Shown: positions 50,449 through 60,948 of the stretch, piece by piece
How positions within the stretch are numbered: the first letter of the stretch is position 1
Layout of the letters: every line of letters begins with the position of its first letter
Source of the DNA: Rhodococcus sp. OK302
GTDB taxonomy: Bacteria; Actinomycetota; Actinomycetes; Mycobacteriales; Mycobacteriaceae
Direction of reading: 5' to 3'
Assembly: GCF_002245895.1 (NCBI RefSeq)
Contig: NZ_NPJZ01000001.1
Coordinates: 3,446,501 to 3,510,500 of the forward strand
Length of the DNA stretch: 64,000 nucleotides
Notes under the pieces: generated by a model
Databases searched by the model: none
What the model was told of the DNA's origin: nothing
Seen by the model: only the letters and a program-made list of their open reading frames with translations
Program-made: the position numbers and the translations under genes

Positions 50449-51081
50449 ATGGTTTTCATCGACGGTGATGGTGGCGAGGACGCCGGCTATCGACGTTCTC
50501 GCTCCCGATCCGCGCAGACTGGGCGGCGCGGCGAGCGTGGCCGGCCCGGTGAAGATGGCCAGCGTAGTGAAAGTGGCCAGCGCCGGGAGCGTGAACCGCG
50601 CGCCGAAGGTGGTACGGAGGCGCAGGCAAAAGACGCGTGCCTACGTCTCCTGACCGACCGGGCACGTAGCCGTTCCGAGCTGGAAAAGAAGTTGATCAGT
50701 CGAGGGTTCGAGACCGAGATCATCACTCGCGCACTCGACCGACTGCAAGAAATCGGTCTGATCGACGACGCCGACTTCGCGAATCAATGGGTGCACTCAC
50801 GTCACACCTATTCGGGCAAAGGCAAGAAGGCGCTCGCCGTCGAACTCAGGCTCAAAGGCGTCGATCAGGACATTGCGTCCGAGGCGCTCTCTCAGATCGA
50901 CTCAGCGGATGAGCGTGAGCGCGCTGCAGAGTTGGTGCGACGGAAGCTGCGCAACAAGCCGGTCGAAGATCGCGACAAGGTGATGCGACGGCTGGTCGCG
51001 ATGCTTGCACGCAAAGGGTATTCGGCTGGTATGTCGTACGAGGTAGTCAAGACGGAGATGGCAGCAGCTGCAGATTCGTAG
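50449..51081 (+). CDS. recX: Regulatory protein RecX
   Basis: 210 residues. About 55 N-terminal residues are Arg/Gly/Glu-rich and low complexity, followed by three-helix RecX repeats: CLRLLTDRARSRSELEKKLISRGF, LIDDADFANQWVHSR, and GKKALAVELRLKGVDQDIA. It inhibits RecA filament growth. Co-transcribed with recA and ended by a strong palindrome. Confidence 0.94.
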   Translation: MVFIDGDGGEDAGYRRSRSRSAQTGRRGERGRPGEDGQRSESGQRREREPRAEGGTEAQAKDACLRLLTDRARSRSELEKKLISRGFETEIITRALDRLQEIGLIDDADFANQWVHSRHTYSGKGKKALAVELRLKGVDQDIASEALSQIDSADERERAAELVRRKLRNKPVEDRDKVMRRLVAMLARKGYSAGMSYEVVKTEMAAAADS

Positions 51082-51095
51082 TGCTACCGATTGAC

Positions 51096-51139
51096 AGAAG
51101 CGGGGTGTGTCACCGAATTCGGTGACACACCCCGCTTCT
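51096..51139. terminator. 44-bp perfect palindrome, bidirectional terminator
   Basis: Every base from 51096 to 51117 pairs with 51139 down to 51118 (centre GAATTC, no loop bases). It is 14 bases past the recX stop and 23 bases from the convergent gluD stop, so it can end both transcripts. Confidence 0.85.
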
Positions 51140-51162
51140 CGTGATTCTGGGAGTGCCCGGGG

Positions 51163-52059
51163 TCAGGGTTCGGTGAGATCCATACCCGGAACCGAGACGC
51201 CCACAGCTGCGATCGGGGCAGCGATCGGGCCCTTGCCTTTTCGCTTTCCGGAGCGCAGGCGCTTTTCGACCTTGGTGGCAAGGTATGTCAGCGACGAGTT
51301 CAGGATGATCATGATGACTGCCGCCACGATGAGGGCAGGCAGATAGTTCCGGAACGCAGCACCGATCTGGGTGGACTGCCGGACAAGTTCGGTGTAGCCG
51401 ATGATGTAACCGAGAGCCGAGTCCTTGAGCGCCACAACCATTTGCGAGATCAGTGCCGGAAGCATCGAGGTGACGGCTTGCGGGAGCAGAATTGTTGCCA
51501 TGATCTGCGACTTACGCATACCCAGAGCCTTGGCTGCTTCGCTCTGCCCACGGGGAAGCGAATTGATTCCCGATCGAACGATCTCTGCGATCACCGATCC
51601 GTTGTAGAGCGTCAAACTCACGACCACGGCAGCGAGTGCAAGGAGGTCGAGTTTGAACACCTTGTATTCGGCAAAAACGGCGTACATGAAGATCATCAGC
51701 AGGAGAACGGGAATCGCACGGAACAGTTCGACGAAGACACCGCTGATAATTCGCACAATGCGATGATCCGACAAGCGTCCGATGCCGAGAATCGCCCCGA
51801 GGATCAGCGCAAAGACGATCGACAGTGCAGCAGCTACCAATGTGCCTTTGATGCCGGGAAGCAGATATGTGGTCCAGACGTCTGCCTGTAGGAAGGGATC
51901 CCACTTGGCCGAGGTCAACTGATCTTTGTCCTCGAGGGCCCGGTAAACGACGTAGGCGACTGCGAGGGCAACGATTGCCACCGCGACCGATATCAGGCGG
52001 TAGATGACGCGGGCCTTCGGTCCGGGCGCGTCGTAGAGAACTGTTGCGCGGTCGCTCAT
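51163..52059 (-). CDS. gluD: Glutamate-type amino-acid ABC transporter permease, GluD
   Basis: 298 residues, an N-terminal helix and about five more. The EAA loop SEAAKALGMRKSQIMATILLPQA is typical of polar-amino-acid permeases, and FVELFRAIPVLLLMIF is the HisM/GluD signature. The C-terminal tail is basic then Pro/Val-rich. Pairs with GluC; ATGA overlap with its stop. Confidence 0.9.
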   Translation of the reverse strand: MSDRATVLYDAPGPKARVIYRLISVAVAIVALAVAYVVYRALEDKDQLTSAKWDPFLQADVWTTYLLPGIKGTLVAAALSIVFALILGAILGIGRLSDHRIVRIISGVFVELFRAIPVLLLMIFMYAVFAEYKVFKLDLLALAAVVVSLTLYNGSVIAEIVRSGINSLPRGQSEAAKALGMRKSQIMATILLPQAVTSMLPALISQMVVALKDSALGYIIGYTELVRQSTQIGAAFRNYLPALIVAAVIMIILNSSLTYLATKVEKRLRSGKRKGKGPIAAPIAAVGVSVPGMDLTEP

Positions 52060-52736
52060 CGTGACACCTCGAATTTCTTGGCCAGCTTGCCGAACAGCAA
52101 TCCTGTCGGCAGGGTCAGGATGACAAAGCCGACGGCAAAGATTCCTGCGGTTACGAAGAGTGCGGCTTCGTTTTCAAGGATCTCCTTCATCAACTTCGAT
52201 GCTTCGGACACGCCGATTACGGCGGCGACAGTGGAGTTCTTGGTCAGAGCGATCAAGACACTGCCGAGTGGTGCAATCACAGCGCGGAATGCCTGGGGAA
52301 GAACGATGAGTCGGAGGTTCTGTACGAAGGTCAACCCGAGGGACCGGCCGGCTTCGGCTTGCCCTGCGTTGACAGTGTTGATTCCGGCGCGGATCGATTC
52401 GCACACAAACGATGCCGTGTAGATGCTCAGACCCAGAACCGCGAGGCGAAAGTTGTTGTCGATCACGAAGGTCGAGGAATTGCTACTCGCGAGCTTCACT
52501 CCGAGCGTTTGGGACAACCCGAACACACAGAACAGCAAGATCAGTGTGAGCGGTGTATTGCGGAAGATCGTGACATAGGCGGTGCCGAGGAATCGGGCGA
52601 CAGGCACGGGCGACACTCGCATCGCGGCAATAATCACGCCGAGTATCAATGCGCCGATCGCCGAGAAGATCGTGAGCTGGATCGTGGTCCAGAACGCTTC
52701 GAGGATCTGGCTTCCGTATTCGTCGAGAATTTTCAC
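52056..52736 (-). CDS. gluC: Glutamate-type amino-acid ABC transporter permease, GluC
   Basis: 226 residues, five to six membrane helices. TIFRNTPLTLILLFCVFGL and the EAA loop AEAGRSLGLTFVQNLRLIVLPQA mark the HisM/GluC family. Separated from gluB by 100 bases that contain a strong hairpin. Confidence 0.9.
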   Translation of the reverse strand: MKILDEYGSQILEAFWTTIQLTIFSAIGALILGVIIAAMRVSPVPVARFLGTAYVTIFRNTPLTLILLFCVFGLSQTLGVKLASSNSSTFVIDNNFRLAVLGLSIYTASFVCESIRAGINTVNAGQAEAGRSLGLTFVQNLRLIVLPQAFRAVIAPLGSVLIALTKNSTVAAVIGVSEASKLMKEILENEAALFVTAGIFAVGFVILTLPTGLLFGKLAKKFEVSR

Positions 52737-52779
52737 TTACCGTCTCCCCAGTTCATGGGTCGTTGTTGAAAGTGCTTAC

Positions 52780-52815
52780 CCTGGTGCGGTTTCCGGATGA
52801 GGAAACCGCACCAGG
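52780..52815 (-). terminator. Intercistronic hairpin between gluB and gluC
   Basis: Arms 52780-52794 and 52801-52815 are exact 15-base complements around a 6-base loop. Placed 22 bases past the gluB stop. It may act as a partial terminator or RNA stabiliser, giving more binding protein than permease. Confidence 0.75.
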
Positions 52816-52836
52816 AGTGGGGACTGCTCAGGTAGC

Positions 52837-53673
52837 TCAGTACCGATTGACGGTGGGCGGCGTCGGCATCGGGTAACCCGACGGTCCGACGGTTTCGGTG
52901 AATGCCGCTGCCCAAGCGCCGGAAGAGATCATCTTCTCGATGGCATCGTTGATCTTGCCGCGTCCCTCGGAATCATCCTTGGCCAAGCCGATTCCGTAGT
53001 TTTCGGTCGTGAACGGCTTGCCGGCGATCCGGAACTCGCCGGGAGACTGCGCCGCGTAGCCGGCCAGGATGATGTCGTCGGTGGTGACGGCGTCGACTGC
53101 TCCGTTGCGCAGTGCTTCGACGCACGCCGAGTACGTGTCGAATTCCTGGAGCTGGACGTCCTTGGCGTAGGTGTCCTTGACCTTCTGCGCGGGGGTGGAG
53201 CCTGCTACCGAGCACAAGATCTTGCCGCCGTTAAGTGATTCGGGGCCCGTGATGTCGGTGTTGTCGGCCTTGACCAGCAGAGACTGCCCGGCAACGAAGT
53301 ACGGTCCGGCGAAGCTGACCTTTTCCTTGCGAGCGTCGGTGATGGAGTAGGTGGCGACGATGTAATCGACCTCACCGTTCTGGATCAAGGTCTCGCGCTG
53401 GGCGGACGGTGATTCCTTGAACGTGATGTTCTCGGGCTTGACGCCGAGCTCGTTTGCGACGTACTGGGCAACCTCTACGTCGAAGCCGCTGAACGTGCCG
53501 TCTGCGTTGCGCAGGCCGAGTCCGGGCTGGTCGAACTTGATGCCGACGGTGAGCTTGCCGTCGGCGGCGTTCTGGCTGACGGTGTTGCTTGATTCGCTGC
53601 CACCGCAGGCGGTCGCCGCGAACGCGATGGCCATGATTCCGATTCCGAACCGGACGGAACGATTGATCTTCAT
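52837..53673 (-). CDS. gluB: Glutamate-type ABC transporter substrate-binding lipoprotein, GluB
   Basis: 278 residues. Signal with lipobox FAATAC (Cys at 23), then a class II (SBP_bac_3) fold: LTVGIKFDQPGLGLRNADGTFSGFDVEVAQYV in parts, and YIVATYSITDARKEKVSFAGPYFVAGQ. Binds an acidic or polar amino acid; glutamate is assumed from the gluABCD order seen in corynebacteria. Confidence 0.9.
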   Translation of the reverse strand: MKINRSVRFGIGIMAIAFAATACGGSESSNTVSQNAADGKLTVGIKFDQPGLGLRNADGTFSGFDVEVAQYVANELGVKPENITFKESPSAQRETLIQNGEVDYIVATYSITDARKEKVSFAGPYFVAGQSLLVKADNTDITGPESLNGGKILCSVAGSTPAQKVKDTYAKDVQLQEFDTYSACVEALRNGAVDAVTTDDIILAGYAAQSPGEFRIAGKPFTTENYGIGLAKDDSEGRGKINDAIEKMISSGAWAAAFTETVGPSGYPMPTPPTVNRY

Positions 53674-53715
53674 GGAGACCCTCTCAATTGTTTACGTATG
53701 AACAGTGCGGTCGGA

Positions 53716-54498
53716 TCAGTGCGCGAGGATCTTGCCGAGGAAGTCCTTGGCCCGATCCGACTTGGGATGGGTGAAGAACTCCGCCGGGGTGGTGTCTTCG
53801 ACGATTTGGCCGTCGGCCATGAAGAGCACACGATCGCCGGCTTTGCGTGCAAAGCCCATCTCGTGGGTGACCACGAGCATGGTCATGCCCTCCTTGGCGA
53901 GTGAGGTCATGACGTCGAGTACTTCATTGACCATTTCGGGATCGAGCGCCGAGGTGGGCTCGTCGAACAGCATCACTTTCGGTTGCATGGCCAGAGCGCG
54001 GGCGATGGCTACGCGCTGTTGCTGTCCACCGGAGAGCTGTGCCGGGTACTTGTCGGCCTGATTGGCGATGCCGACGCGCTCGAGCAGCTGAAGCGCGGTC
54101 TTCTTTGCGTCGTCCTTCTTGGCCTTGCGAACCTTGATCGGCGCGAGCATGACGTTCTCGAGGATCGTTTTGTGGGCGAAGAGGTTGAAGGACTGGAAGA
54201 CCATGCCGACGTCGGCCCGAAGCGCTGCGAGTGCTTTGCCTTCCTCGGGGAGAGTTCGACCGTCGACCTTGATAACGCCCGAGTCGATGGGTTCGAGTCG
54301 GTTGATAGTCCGGCACAGAGTCGATTTACCGGAGCCGGAGGGGCCCAGGACAATCACCACTTGGCCCTTGGGTACCTCCAGATTGACCTCTTGCAGGACG
54401 TGAAGTTCCCCGAAGTGTTTGTTCACCGAGGTCATCGAGATCATGGATGTGGAATCGCCGGAGGTGGTCGGCGTCTGCGCATCGTCGGCTTGGGTCAT
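53716..54498 (-). CDS. gluA: Glutamate-type ABC transporter ATP-binding protein, GluA
   Basis: 260 residues; an internal ATG (54444) would drop an 18-residue polar N-terminus. Walker [10 protein letters not shown], signature [16 protein letters not shown], Walker [18 protein letters not shown]-loop VTHEMGFA. First gene of gluABCD and divergent from miaB. Confidence 0.93.
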   Translation of the reverse strand: MTQADDAQTPTTSGDSTSMISMTSVNKHFGELHVLQEVNLEVPKGQVVIVLGPSGSGKSTLCRTINRLEPIDSGVIKVDGRTLPEEGKALAALRADVGMVFQSFNLFAHKTILENVMLAPIKVRKAKKDDAKKTALQLLERVGIANQADKYPAQLSGGQQQRVAIARALAMQPKVMLFDEPTSALDPEMVNEVLDVMTSLAKEGMTMLVVTHEMGFARKAGDRVLFMADGQIVEDTTPAEFFTHPKSDRAKDFLGKILAH

Positions 54499-54657
54499 AC
54501 TCGAGAACCTTAGGCGTAGTTTCCGTCTGTGCCCCGGATTTGGCGAGGGTTCCGAGCAGAAGTAATTAAAAATTTACGACGGTGACGTTTATGTAGCGCT
54601 TTGTCGGTTTACCTGGGCGTTATTACAGACCGTAGTGGACGTGAGCTAGGCTGAAGC

Positions 54658-56187
54658 GTGTCACTGATCGACGAAAAGTCCTCCACCGAGCCTGCCCGCA
54701 CCTACGAAGTGCGGACCTACGGCTGCCAGATGAACGTCCACGATTCCGAGCGCTTGTCGGGTCTCCTGGAAGAAGCCGGCTACAGCAAGGCGGAGTCGGG
54801 TTCTAATCCCGATCTGGTGGTGTTCAATACCTGCGCCGTCCGTGAAAACGCTGACAACAAGCTGTACGGAAACCTCGGTATGTTAGCGCGGCTCAAGGAA
54901 GTGAACCCCGACATGCAGGTAGCCGTCGGCGGTTGCCTGGCGCAGAAGGACCGCGAGATGGTGGTCAAGAAGGCGCCCATCGTCGATGTGGTCTTCGGAA
55001 CCCACAATATCGGTTCGCTGCCGGCGCTGCTGGACCGCGCTCGCCACAACCAGCGTGCCGAGGTCGAGATCCTCGATGCGCTCGAGGCATTTCCGTCGAC
55101 TCTTCCCGCGAAGCGTGAATCTGCTTATGCCGGTTGGGTTTCCATCTCGGTTGGATGCAACAATACGTGCACGTTCTGTATCGTTCCCGCTCTGCGCGGT
55201 AAAGAGGTGGACCGCCGTCCGGGTGACATCCTGGCTGAGGTGCAGGCTCTCGTGAACGAAGGTGTCTCCGAGGTGACGTTGCTCGGTCAGAACGTCAACG
55301 CGTACGGCGTGTCGTTTGCCGATCCGGAGCAGCCACGCGATCGTGGCGCTTTTGCCGCGCTTCTCTCTGCCTGCGGAAACATCGAGGGGCTCGAACGGGT
55401 GCGCTTCACGTCGCCGCACCCCGCCGAGTTCACGGACGACGTCATCGATGCGATGGCCAACACTCCGAATGTGTGCCCGCAGTTGCACATGCCGTTGCAG
55501 TCAGGGTCCGATCGGGTCCTCAAAGCGATGAAGCGCTCCTACCGCAAGTCCAAGTACCTCGGCATCATCGAGAAGGTACGGGCAGCGATGCCGCATGCGG
55601 CCATCACCACCGACATCATCGTCGGATTTCCCGGAGAGACCGAAGAAGACTTCCAGGAAACGCTCGACGTGGTGCGGCAGGCACGATTCTCGAACGCGTA
55701 CACGTTCCAGTACTCGAAGCGTCCGGGTACACCCGCAGCGGAGATGGAGGGCCAGCTTCCCAAGGAAGTTGTCCAGGAACGCTACTTACGTCTCCTCGCC
55801 GTACAAGAAGAAGTGAACATCGAGGAGAACCGCAAACTTGTCGGTACCGAGGTCGAACTTCTGGTCGCTAGCGGTGAAGGCCGCAAGAACGCGGCAACGC
55901 TACGGATGAGCGGGCGCGCCCGTGACGGCCGCCTCGTCCATTTCCGACCTGTCGGAAACGTGAACGAATCGATCCGGCCGGGAGACGTCGTGACTGTGGT
56001 CGTCACACACGGCGCTCCGCACCACCTCGTTGCCGACGACGGAGTTCTCACTCACCGTCGTACACGCGCCGGTGATTCTTTCGACAAGGGCATCACGCCC
56101 AAGACTGCGCCGATCGGCGTCGGTCTCGGGCTTCCGAAAATTGGTGCCCCAGCCCCACAACCCGTCCAGATGGGATGCAATTCATGA
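54658..56187 (+). CDS. miaB: tRNA-2-methylthio-N6-dimethylallyladenosine synthase
   Basis: 509 residues from GTG. N-terminal MTTase cysteines C23, C59 and C93 ([21 protein letters not shown]) bind the auxiliary cluster; radical-SAM ligands C167, C171 and C174 are in [12 protein letters not shown]; a TRAM domain follows. It thiomethylates i6A37 in tRNAs reading UNN codons. The C-terminal tail of about 60 residues is variable. Works after miaA, encoded 3 kb downstream. Confidence 0.96.
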   Translation: MSLIDEKSSTEPARTYEVRTYGCQMNVHDSERLSGLLEEAGYSKAESGSNPDLVVFNTCAVRENADNKLYGNLGMLARLKEVNPDMQVAVGGCLAQKDREMVVKKAPIVDVVFGTHNIGSLPALLDRARHNQRAEVEILDALEAFPSTLPAKRESAYAGWVSISVGCNNTCTFCIVPALRGKEVDRRPGDILAEVQALVNEGVSEVTLLGQNVNAYGVSFADPEQPRDRGAFAALLSACGNIEGLERVRFTSPHPAEFTDDVIDAMANTPNVCPQLHMPLQSGSDRVLKAMKRSYRKSKYLGIIEKVRAAMPHAAITTDIIVGFPGETEEDFQETLDVVRQARFSNAYTFQYSKRPGTPAAEMEGQLPKEVVQERYLRLLAVQEEVNIEENRKLVGTEVELLVASGEGRKNAATLRMSGRARDGRLVHFRPVGNVNESIRPGDVVTVVVTHGAPHHLVADDGVLTHRRTRAGDSFDKGITPKTAPIGVGLGLPKIGAPAPQPVQMGCNS

Positions 56188-56777
56188 GTTCACAGAACGA
56201 CAATCCGGCGTCGCAGTCCGCCGACGATGCTTCCTTCGAGGAATACCGCCAGGATCTCGACGCGGTCGAGCGCAAGATCGCGGGGGAGATCGATCCGGGT
56301 GCCCGCGCGATGGTTGTTGCCGTCGCAGTGTTGGTGTTGGTCGGCACCCTCGCGCTGCCGCACGCCGGTGTGGCAAACGGTTGGGATGTGTTGGCGTTCA
56401 ACGCGGATGCCGAGTCCGAGCGCATTGCGTTGTTCTCTCGGATATTCGTGTGGTTCGTCGTGATCTTCGGCATCGGCTTCTCGATGCTCGCCCTGGTCAC
56501 TCGGCGTTGGGCACTTGCCTGGGTTGCGCTGGCCGGTAGTGCCGTCGCGAGCGCTTTGGGAATGATGGCGGTGTGGTCGCGTCAGACGATTCCCGCAGGA
56601 TTCCACGTCGCGGGCCCGTCGATCGGGCTGATCGTCGGTTGGTTCACCGTCGTGTTCCTGACGTTCCACTGGCTGAAGGTCGTCTGGGCACGTACGACGC
56701 TTCAGTTGGCTGCTGAGGAAGAGCGCCGCGTAGCAGCAGCAGAAGCTGAAAAGAACCAGGAATGGAACGTCGGCTGA
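56184..56777 (+). CDS. Rv2732c-like membrane protein
   Basis: 197 residues. The ATG overlaps the miaB stop (ATGA). A polar acidic N-terminus (about 45 residues) is followed by four membrane helices and a C-terminal charged helix ([19 protein letters not shown]). Found after miaB throughout mycobacteria and relatives; role unknown. Convergent with the DUF349 gene. Confidence 0.8.
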   Translation: MSSQNDNPASQSADDASFEEYRQDLDAVERKIAGEIDPGARAMVVAVAVLVLVGTLALPHAGVANGWDVLAFNADAESERIALFSRIFVWFVVIFGIGFSMLALVTRRWALAWVALAGSAVASALGMMAVWSRQTIPAGFHVAGPSIGLIVGWFTVVFLTFHWLKVVWARTTLQLAAEEERRVAAAEAEKNQEWNVG

Positions 56778-56801
56778 CCCGATGTTCTGGGCCAGCCGAC
56801 G
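56768..56801. terminator. 9-bp inverted repeat between convergent genes
   Basis: CGTCGGCTG (56768-56776) and CAGCCGACG (56793-56801) pair exactly across a 16-base loop. The left arm covers the stop of the membrane protein gene. Likely a modest terminator. Confidence 0.4.
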
Positions 56802-56827
56802 AGTGAACCTACTCTGTCTGCACTTAC

Positions 56828-58228
56828 TCAGTCGTTGACTGCGCCTTCGGCTGCCTCGGCCCATTCACGCCACTGTGCGGCCTGAGCGAGAGCCTTCTCG
56901 GCATCCTTGGTCTTGCCCGCAGCCTGAGCCTTGGCGGCCTGCTCCTCGAACTGTGTGACCCGTTCCTTGAACTGGGCTGCACGGGCGAGGGCTTCCGGGT
57001 CGGTCCGACGCCACTGTGCGTCGACGGCGTCGTGGACCTTGCTTTCGAGTGCCCGCAGCTTCGCTTCGAGGTCCTGCATCCGATCACGCGGGACCTTGCC
57101 GATTGCATCCCACTTTTCCTGCAGTACACGCAGCGAAGCGCGTGCGTTGTCGAGGCCGTTCGCGGGGTCGATGTTGGCGTGTGCAGCGAGGAGTTCTTCC
57201 TTCGCCTTTGCATTCTCTTCGAACTCCGCGTCACGCTCAGCGGTTGCGGCGTTGCGTGCCGCGAAGAAGACGTCCTGGGCGGCCTTGAATCGCTCCCACA
57301 GGGTGTCGTCGGCTTCGCGAGGTGCGCGTCCGGCGGCTTTCCACTCGGCGAGGAGGTCGCGGAACTGTCCGGCAGTCGGGCCCCATTCCTCTGATTTGGA
57401 GAGCTTCTCGGCGCGCTCGACGAGCTCTTCCTTGGTGGACCGGGCACTCGCACGATCGCGGTCGAGTTCCGCGAAATGAGCGCCGCGGCGGCGGTTGAAG
57501 GATTCGCGGGCCTTGGAGTACCGCTTCCACAGGGCGTCATCGGTTTTGCGTTCGATTCCGCGAATGGTCTTCCATTCGTCGAGAATTTCGCGGAGGCGGT
57601 CGCCGGCGGTCTTCCACTGGGTGGACTCCGTACCGATCTGCTCGGCCTCGACGGCAAGAGCTTCCTTACGTGCGGTGTTGGTAACCCGCGACTGCTCCTT
57701 CTCCTCCTTGGCATGTGCTGCTGCCTCGTCGGAGCCTTCGACGATGTGGTCGAGGCGGCGAGCCAGGGCATCGAGATCGCCGATGACGGCGGCTGTGGGC
57801 AGCGATTCAGACAGTGCGACGGCGGCCGCCTTGGTCTTCTTGGCGTCGCCGGCGCCGGAAGTCAGGCGGGCTTCGAGAAGCGTGACCTCGGTCGTGAGGT
57901 CGTCATAGCGGCGTCCGAAATGCGCCAGGCCCTCGGCGGCGTCACCGGCTTGCCACGAACCGATCTGTCGTTCTCCGTCAGCTGTCTTGACCCAGGCTGT
58001 GCCGTCTTCCTCGACGCGGCCGAACTTGCTCGGATCACTGGCAGGTGTCGTCGCGGCGGCCGGGCGGGTAGCGGCCGGTCCTGGCCGTGGCGCGCTGGGT
58101 CGCGGTCCACCTGGTTTCGGAGCGCCCGGTTTGGGCGTCGACGCTGTTGGCTGCGTCGCACCCGGGGTGGGTGTGGCGGGAGCCGAACTGCGCTCTGTTC
58201 CGGTGGTGGGTTCGCTGTTCTCGGTCAT
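56828..58228 (-). CDS. DUF349 coiled-coil protein (Rv2731-like)
   Basis: 466 residues from the ATG at 58228. A Pro/Ala/Thr-rich disordered N-terminus (about 70 residues) precedes several DUF349 three-helix repeats, seen as W-x-x-x-G-x-x-(R) units: [40 protein letters not shown] and [17 protein letters not shown]. The whole C-terminal two-thirds is helical and highly charged. Role unknown; the family is conserved next to miaA in mycobacteria. Confidence 0.88.
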   Translation of the reverse strand: MTENSEPTTGTERSSAPATPTPGATQPTASTPKPGAPKPGGPRPSAPRPGPAATRPAAATTPASDPSKFGRVEEDGTAWVKTADGERQIGSWQAGDAAEGLAHFGRRYDDLTTEVTLLEARLTSGAGDAKKTKAAAVALSESLPTAAVIGDLDALARRLDHIVEGSDEAAAHAKEEKEQSRVTNTARKEALAVEAEQIGTESTQWKTAGDRLREILDEWKTIRGIERKTDDALWKRYSKARESFNRRRGAHFAELDRDRASARSTKEELVERAEKLSKSEEWGPTAGQFRDLLAEWKAAGRAPREADDTLWERFKAAQDVFFAARNAATAERDAEFEENAKAKEELLAAHANIDPANGLDNARASLRVLQEKWDAIGKVPRDRMQDLEAKLRALESKVHDAVDAQWRRTDPEALARAAQFKERVTQFEEQAAKAQAAGKTKDAEKALAQAAQWREWAEAAEGAVND

Positions 58229-58392
58229 CGGTCCTCGTCTCTGCCGCGCGTCACGGCTGCCTGATCGCATTCCTGGTTCCATTGAACCCGGTACTGACGT
58301 TCTACGACTATTGAATCAGGTAACGCGGCGTGAGGTTGTCACCTTGGTGACAGTGTGGGGCGTCGATGTCGGGTTCGACTAGCGTTGCACCT

Positions 58393-59124
58393 GTGTTCAC
58401 CGCCGCCGCCCTGGTCCCGTCGCCGCCACTCCTAGTTCCGCAATTGTCGGGTGACTCGGCCCCGTCAGCCGAGGTCCGCGCCGCTGTAGTGGGTGTGGCC
58501 CGAGAACTCGCTGCCCTGTCCACACACTGGATTGCGGTCGGCGTCGACGCAGCCTCGGTTGCGGGAGATGTCAGCCGGTCGTGTGTCGGGCGTGGTGAAT
58601 TCGGAACCTTCGCCGGGTTCGGGGCAGATGTGCGGACGAAACTCGACGCGGATGCGTCGGGCCCGGTCAATCGCGAGTTGCCGTTGGCTGCTCTCGTGGC
58701 AGGTTGGCTTCGAAGCCAGGTCGAGCGAGAAGTTCACATCGACCTGCACCTGGTCTCGGCGGATGCCACTGCGGACGAATGTCGCGCCGTCGGAGTCAAG
58801 CTACGCGCGCAGCTCGACGACGGTGACGAACCCGTCGGCTTGTTGGTTCTCGCGGACGGCGCCTCGACATTGACACCGAAGGCTCCGGGCAGTTTCGACG
58901 ATCGTGCACCGGCGGTGCAGGCCGTGATCGATGCAGCGCTCGGGAAGGGTGATCGTGAGGCGTTGCTGAGATTGGATCCGAACCTGTGCTCCGAGATCGG
59001 TGCGTCGGGGCGGGCCGCGTGGCAAGTCCTGTCGGCAGTGTTTACCGAGCAGCCCGTGGCCTCGGTCGAATACAACAGTGCGCCGTTCGGTGTCGGATAC
59101 CACGTGGGGATGTGGCGCCCGTGA
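58393..59124 (+). CDS. Class III extradiol dioxygenase-like protein (Rv2728c-like)
   Basis: 243 residues from the GTG at 58393, where the family start [19 protein letters not shown] begins; an ATG 27 bases earlier is an alternative. The fold resembles LigB-type extradiol dioxygenase subunits: SPPLLVP at the N-terminus, a middle VLADGAST, and a C-terminal [18 protein letters not shown]. The metal ligands of true dioxygenases are not clear, so enzymatic activity is doubtful. GTGA overlap with miaA. Confidence 0.8.
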   Translation: MFTAAALVPSPPLLVPQLSGDSAPSAEVRAAVVGVARELAALSTHWIAVGVDAASVAGDVSRSCVGRGEFGTFAGFGADVRTKLDADASGPVNRELPLAALVAGWLRSQVEREVHIDLHLVSADATADECRAVGVKLRAQLDDGDEPVGLLVLADGASTLTPKAPGSFDDRAPAVQAVIDAALGKGDREALLRLDPNLCSEIGASGRAAWQVLSAVFTEQPVASVEYNSAPFGVGYHVGMWRP

Positions 59125-60047
59125 GTATTCCCGTGCACCTTCGTCCGATCGCCGTGGTGGGCCCGACGGCCTCGGGAAAGTCTGATCTGGCTTTGGATCT
59201 TGCCGAGGAATTCGGCGGAGAGATCATCAACATCGACGCCATGCAGCTCTATCGCGGCATGGACATCGGTACGGCAAAGCTCAGCGTGAGCGAACGTCGG
59301 GGGATACCGCATCATCTGTTGGATGTTCTCGACGTGACCGAGACGGCCACCGTTGCCCACTATCAGCAGGACGCCATCACGATCGCGGAACGGCTGATGG
59401 AATCCGGTCGAGTACCCGTCATCGTCGGCGGTTCGATGATGTACGTGCAGTCGCTGCTCGACGAGTGGGCGTTCCCGGCCACCGATCCTGTGGTGCGAGC
59501 GCGTTGGGAAGCTGTACTTGCCGACGACGGTATCGGAGCGGTGCATGCTGCCCTGGTGGCGGCGGATCCCGTCGCGGCAGCATCGATTCTCCCGACAGAC
59601 GGACGTCGGATGGTGCGGGCGTTGGAAGTGGTGGAGCTGACCGGGCAACCGTTTGCGGCTTCGGCGCCACAGATTGGTGAACCACGTTGGGGGACAAGAA
59701 TTCTCGGTGTTGATCGGGAGACGGAAGGGCTGGATGCACGCATTCGGTTGCGCACGGATCAGATGTTCGAGAGCGGTTTGGTCGGCGAGGTGGAGGGCTT
59801 GATCGAACGCGGCCTGCGCGACGGTGTCACGGCGCCACGAGCTATCGGCTATTCGCAGGTGCTGGCGCACTTCGACGGTGAGTACGACCTCGGCGAGGCG
59901 CGCGAGCGGACGTTCATCGGCACGCGCCGCTATGTGCGTCGTCAACGCTCATGGTTCCGTCGTGACTCGCGAGTGCAGTGGATCGACGGTGGCGCCGACG
60001 GTGTTCTGGATACTGCACGCCGCGCGTTGTCCGGCGGTGATCGGTGA
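59121..60047 (+). CDS. miaA: tRNA dimethylallyltransferase
   Basis: 308 residues from the GTG at 59121, which overlaps the previous stop. P-loop [14 protein letters not shown] at the start, then [32 protein letters not shown] and [14 protein letters not shown]. It adds the isopentenyl group to A37 of tRNA, making the substrate of MiaB. Usual partner of dapF, though here a sortase, an MFS protein and a binding protein lie between. Confidence 0.95.
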   Translation: MSIPVHLRPIAVVGPTASGKSDLALDLAEEFGGEIINIDAMQLYRGMDIGTAKLSVSERRGIPHHLLDVLDVTETATVAHYQQDAITIAERLMESGRVPVIVGGSMMYVQSLLDEWAFPATDPVVRARWEAVLADDGIGAVHAALVAADPVAAASILPTDGRRMVRALEVVELTGQPFAASAPQIGEPRWGTRILGVDRETEGLDARIRLRTDQMFESGLVGEVEGLIERGLRDGVTAPRAIGYSQVLAHFDGEYDLGEARERTFIGTRRYVRRQRSWFRRDSRVQWIDGGADGVLDTARRALSGGDR

Positions 60048-60186
60048 CCGTTTCGGGCCGATGTGTAACAAATTTCCCTGTTCCGCTATTTTACAGATAG
60101 CTATTTAGTGGTTAACTTTGTGAGGTGGCCTTCAGGTGGCGTCACGACCGATCAGTCACGACAGACCAACGGAGGACGAGAAGATC

Positions 60187-60858
60187 ATGGTGCAGACCGG
60201 GGCGCATGCAAAGCCGAAGCGTCGGCGCAAGAAAAGCCTGCCGCTGATCCTGCTCTTGGTCGTGTTTCTCGCAGTCGGCGGCGGGTTGATCTACGTCGCT
60301 GTCAGTGCGGCAGGCAAGCCGATCAGCGCACCGTTGCCGGATGCACCGTTCGAAGTCGGAACGGCACCGGATCCGGGAATCGTGTGGGCTCCGGCACCGA
60401 CTGATCTCCCGCCCAACACACTCGCGATTCCGGACCTGGATGTACGAGCAGACATCGTGACCAGTGGTCTCGGTGCCAACCGCGGCATGATCCTGCCGCA
60501 CCCCGACAAGGTCTCCCATTTCCTCAACGACGTGCATTTCGGCGCTCCGGTGGGAACCAACCTCGTAGCGGGGCACGTCGACGACGGTGACCGCACCCAT
60601 GGAGCGCTCTGGCCGTTGCACCAGATCAAACCGGGCACGCCGATTTACGTGACCGACGACGCCGGGGTCATGTTCACCTACCATGCATCGAGCCTGAAAC
60701 TCTTCGAGAAGGTTGCGTTGCCGGCCGAGTTCTTCTCCGATACCGGCGAACCGCGCCTGGTGCTGGTGACGTGCGGTGGGCCGACGGTTCCGGACCCCTC
60801 GATGCCCTCCGGTTTCACCTACGAACACAATCTCGTGGTCACCGCTTCACCGGAATAA
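60187..60858 (+). CDS. Class F-type sortase
   Basis: 223 residues. A basic start (KPKRRRKKS) and one membrane helix (LPLILLLVVFLAVGGGLIYVAV by parts) anchor it facing outward. The sortase core has catalytic His in LVAGHVDD and Cys in LVLVTCGGP. At the place of the usual catalytic Arg (Y-R-D-N-V-V-V in class F) it reads YEHNLVV, so the Arg appears replaced by Glu. No LPXTG-type substrate gene is near. A 60-base AT-rich stretch upstream (60062-60120) probably holds the promoter. Confidence 0.82.
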   Translation: MVQTGAHAKPKRRRKKSLPLILLLVVFLAVGGGLIYVAVSAAGKPISAPLPDAPFEVGTAPDPGIVWAPAPTDLPPNTLAIPDLDVRADIVTSGLGANRGMILPHPDKVSHFLNDVHFGAPVGTNLVAGHVDDGDRTHGALWPLHQIKPGTPIYVTDDAGVMFTYHASSLKLFEKVALPAEFFSDTGEPRLVLVTCGGPTVPDPSMPSGFTYEHNLVVTASPE

Positions 60859-60948
60859 GTCGAACGAGTACGCGCTACGGATGGGTTCGGCGGGCCGCAC
60901 CGACTCCGAATTTCATCGTTGACCGCGCGAGCCATAGGGTTGCCAATT

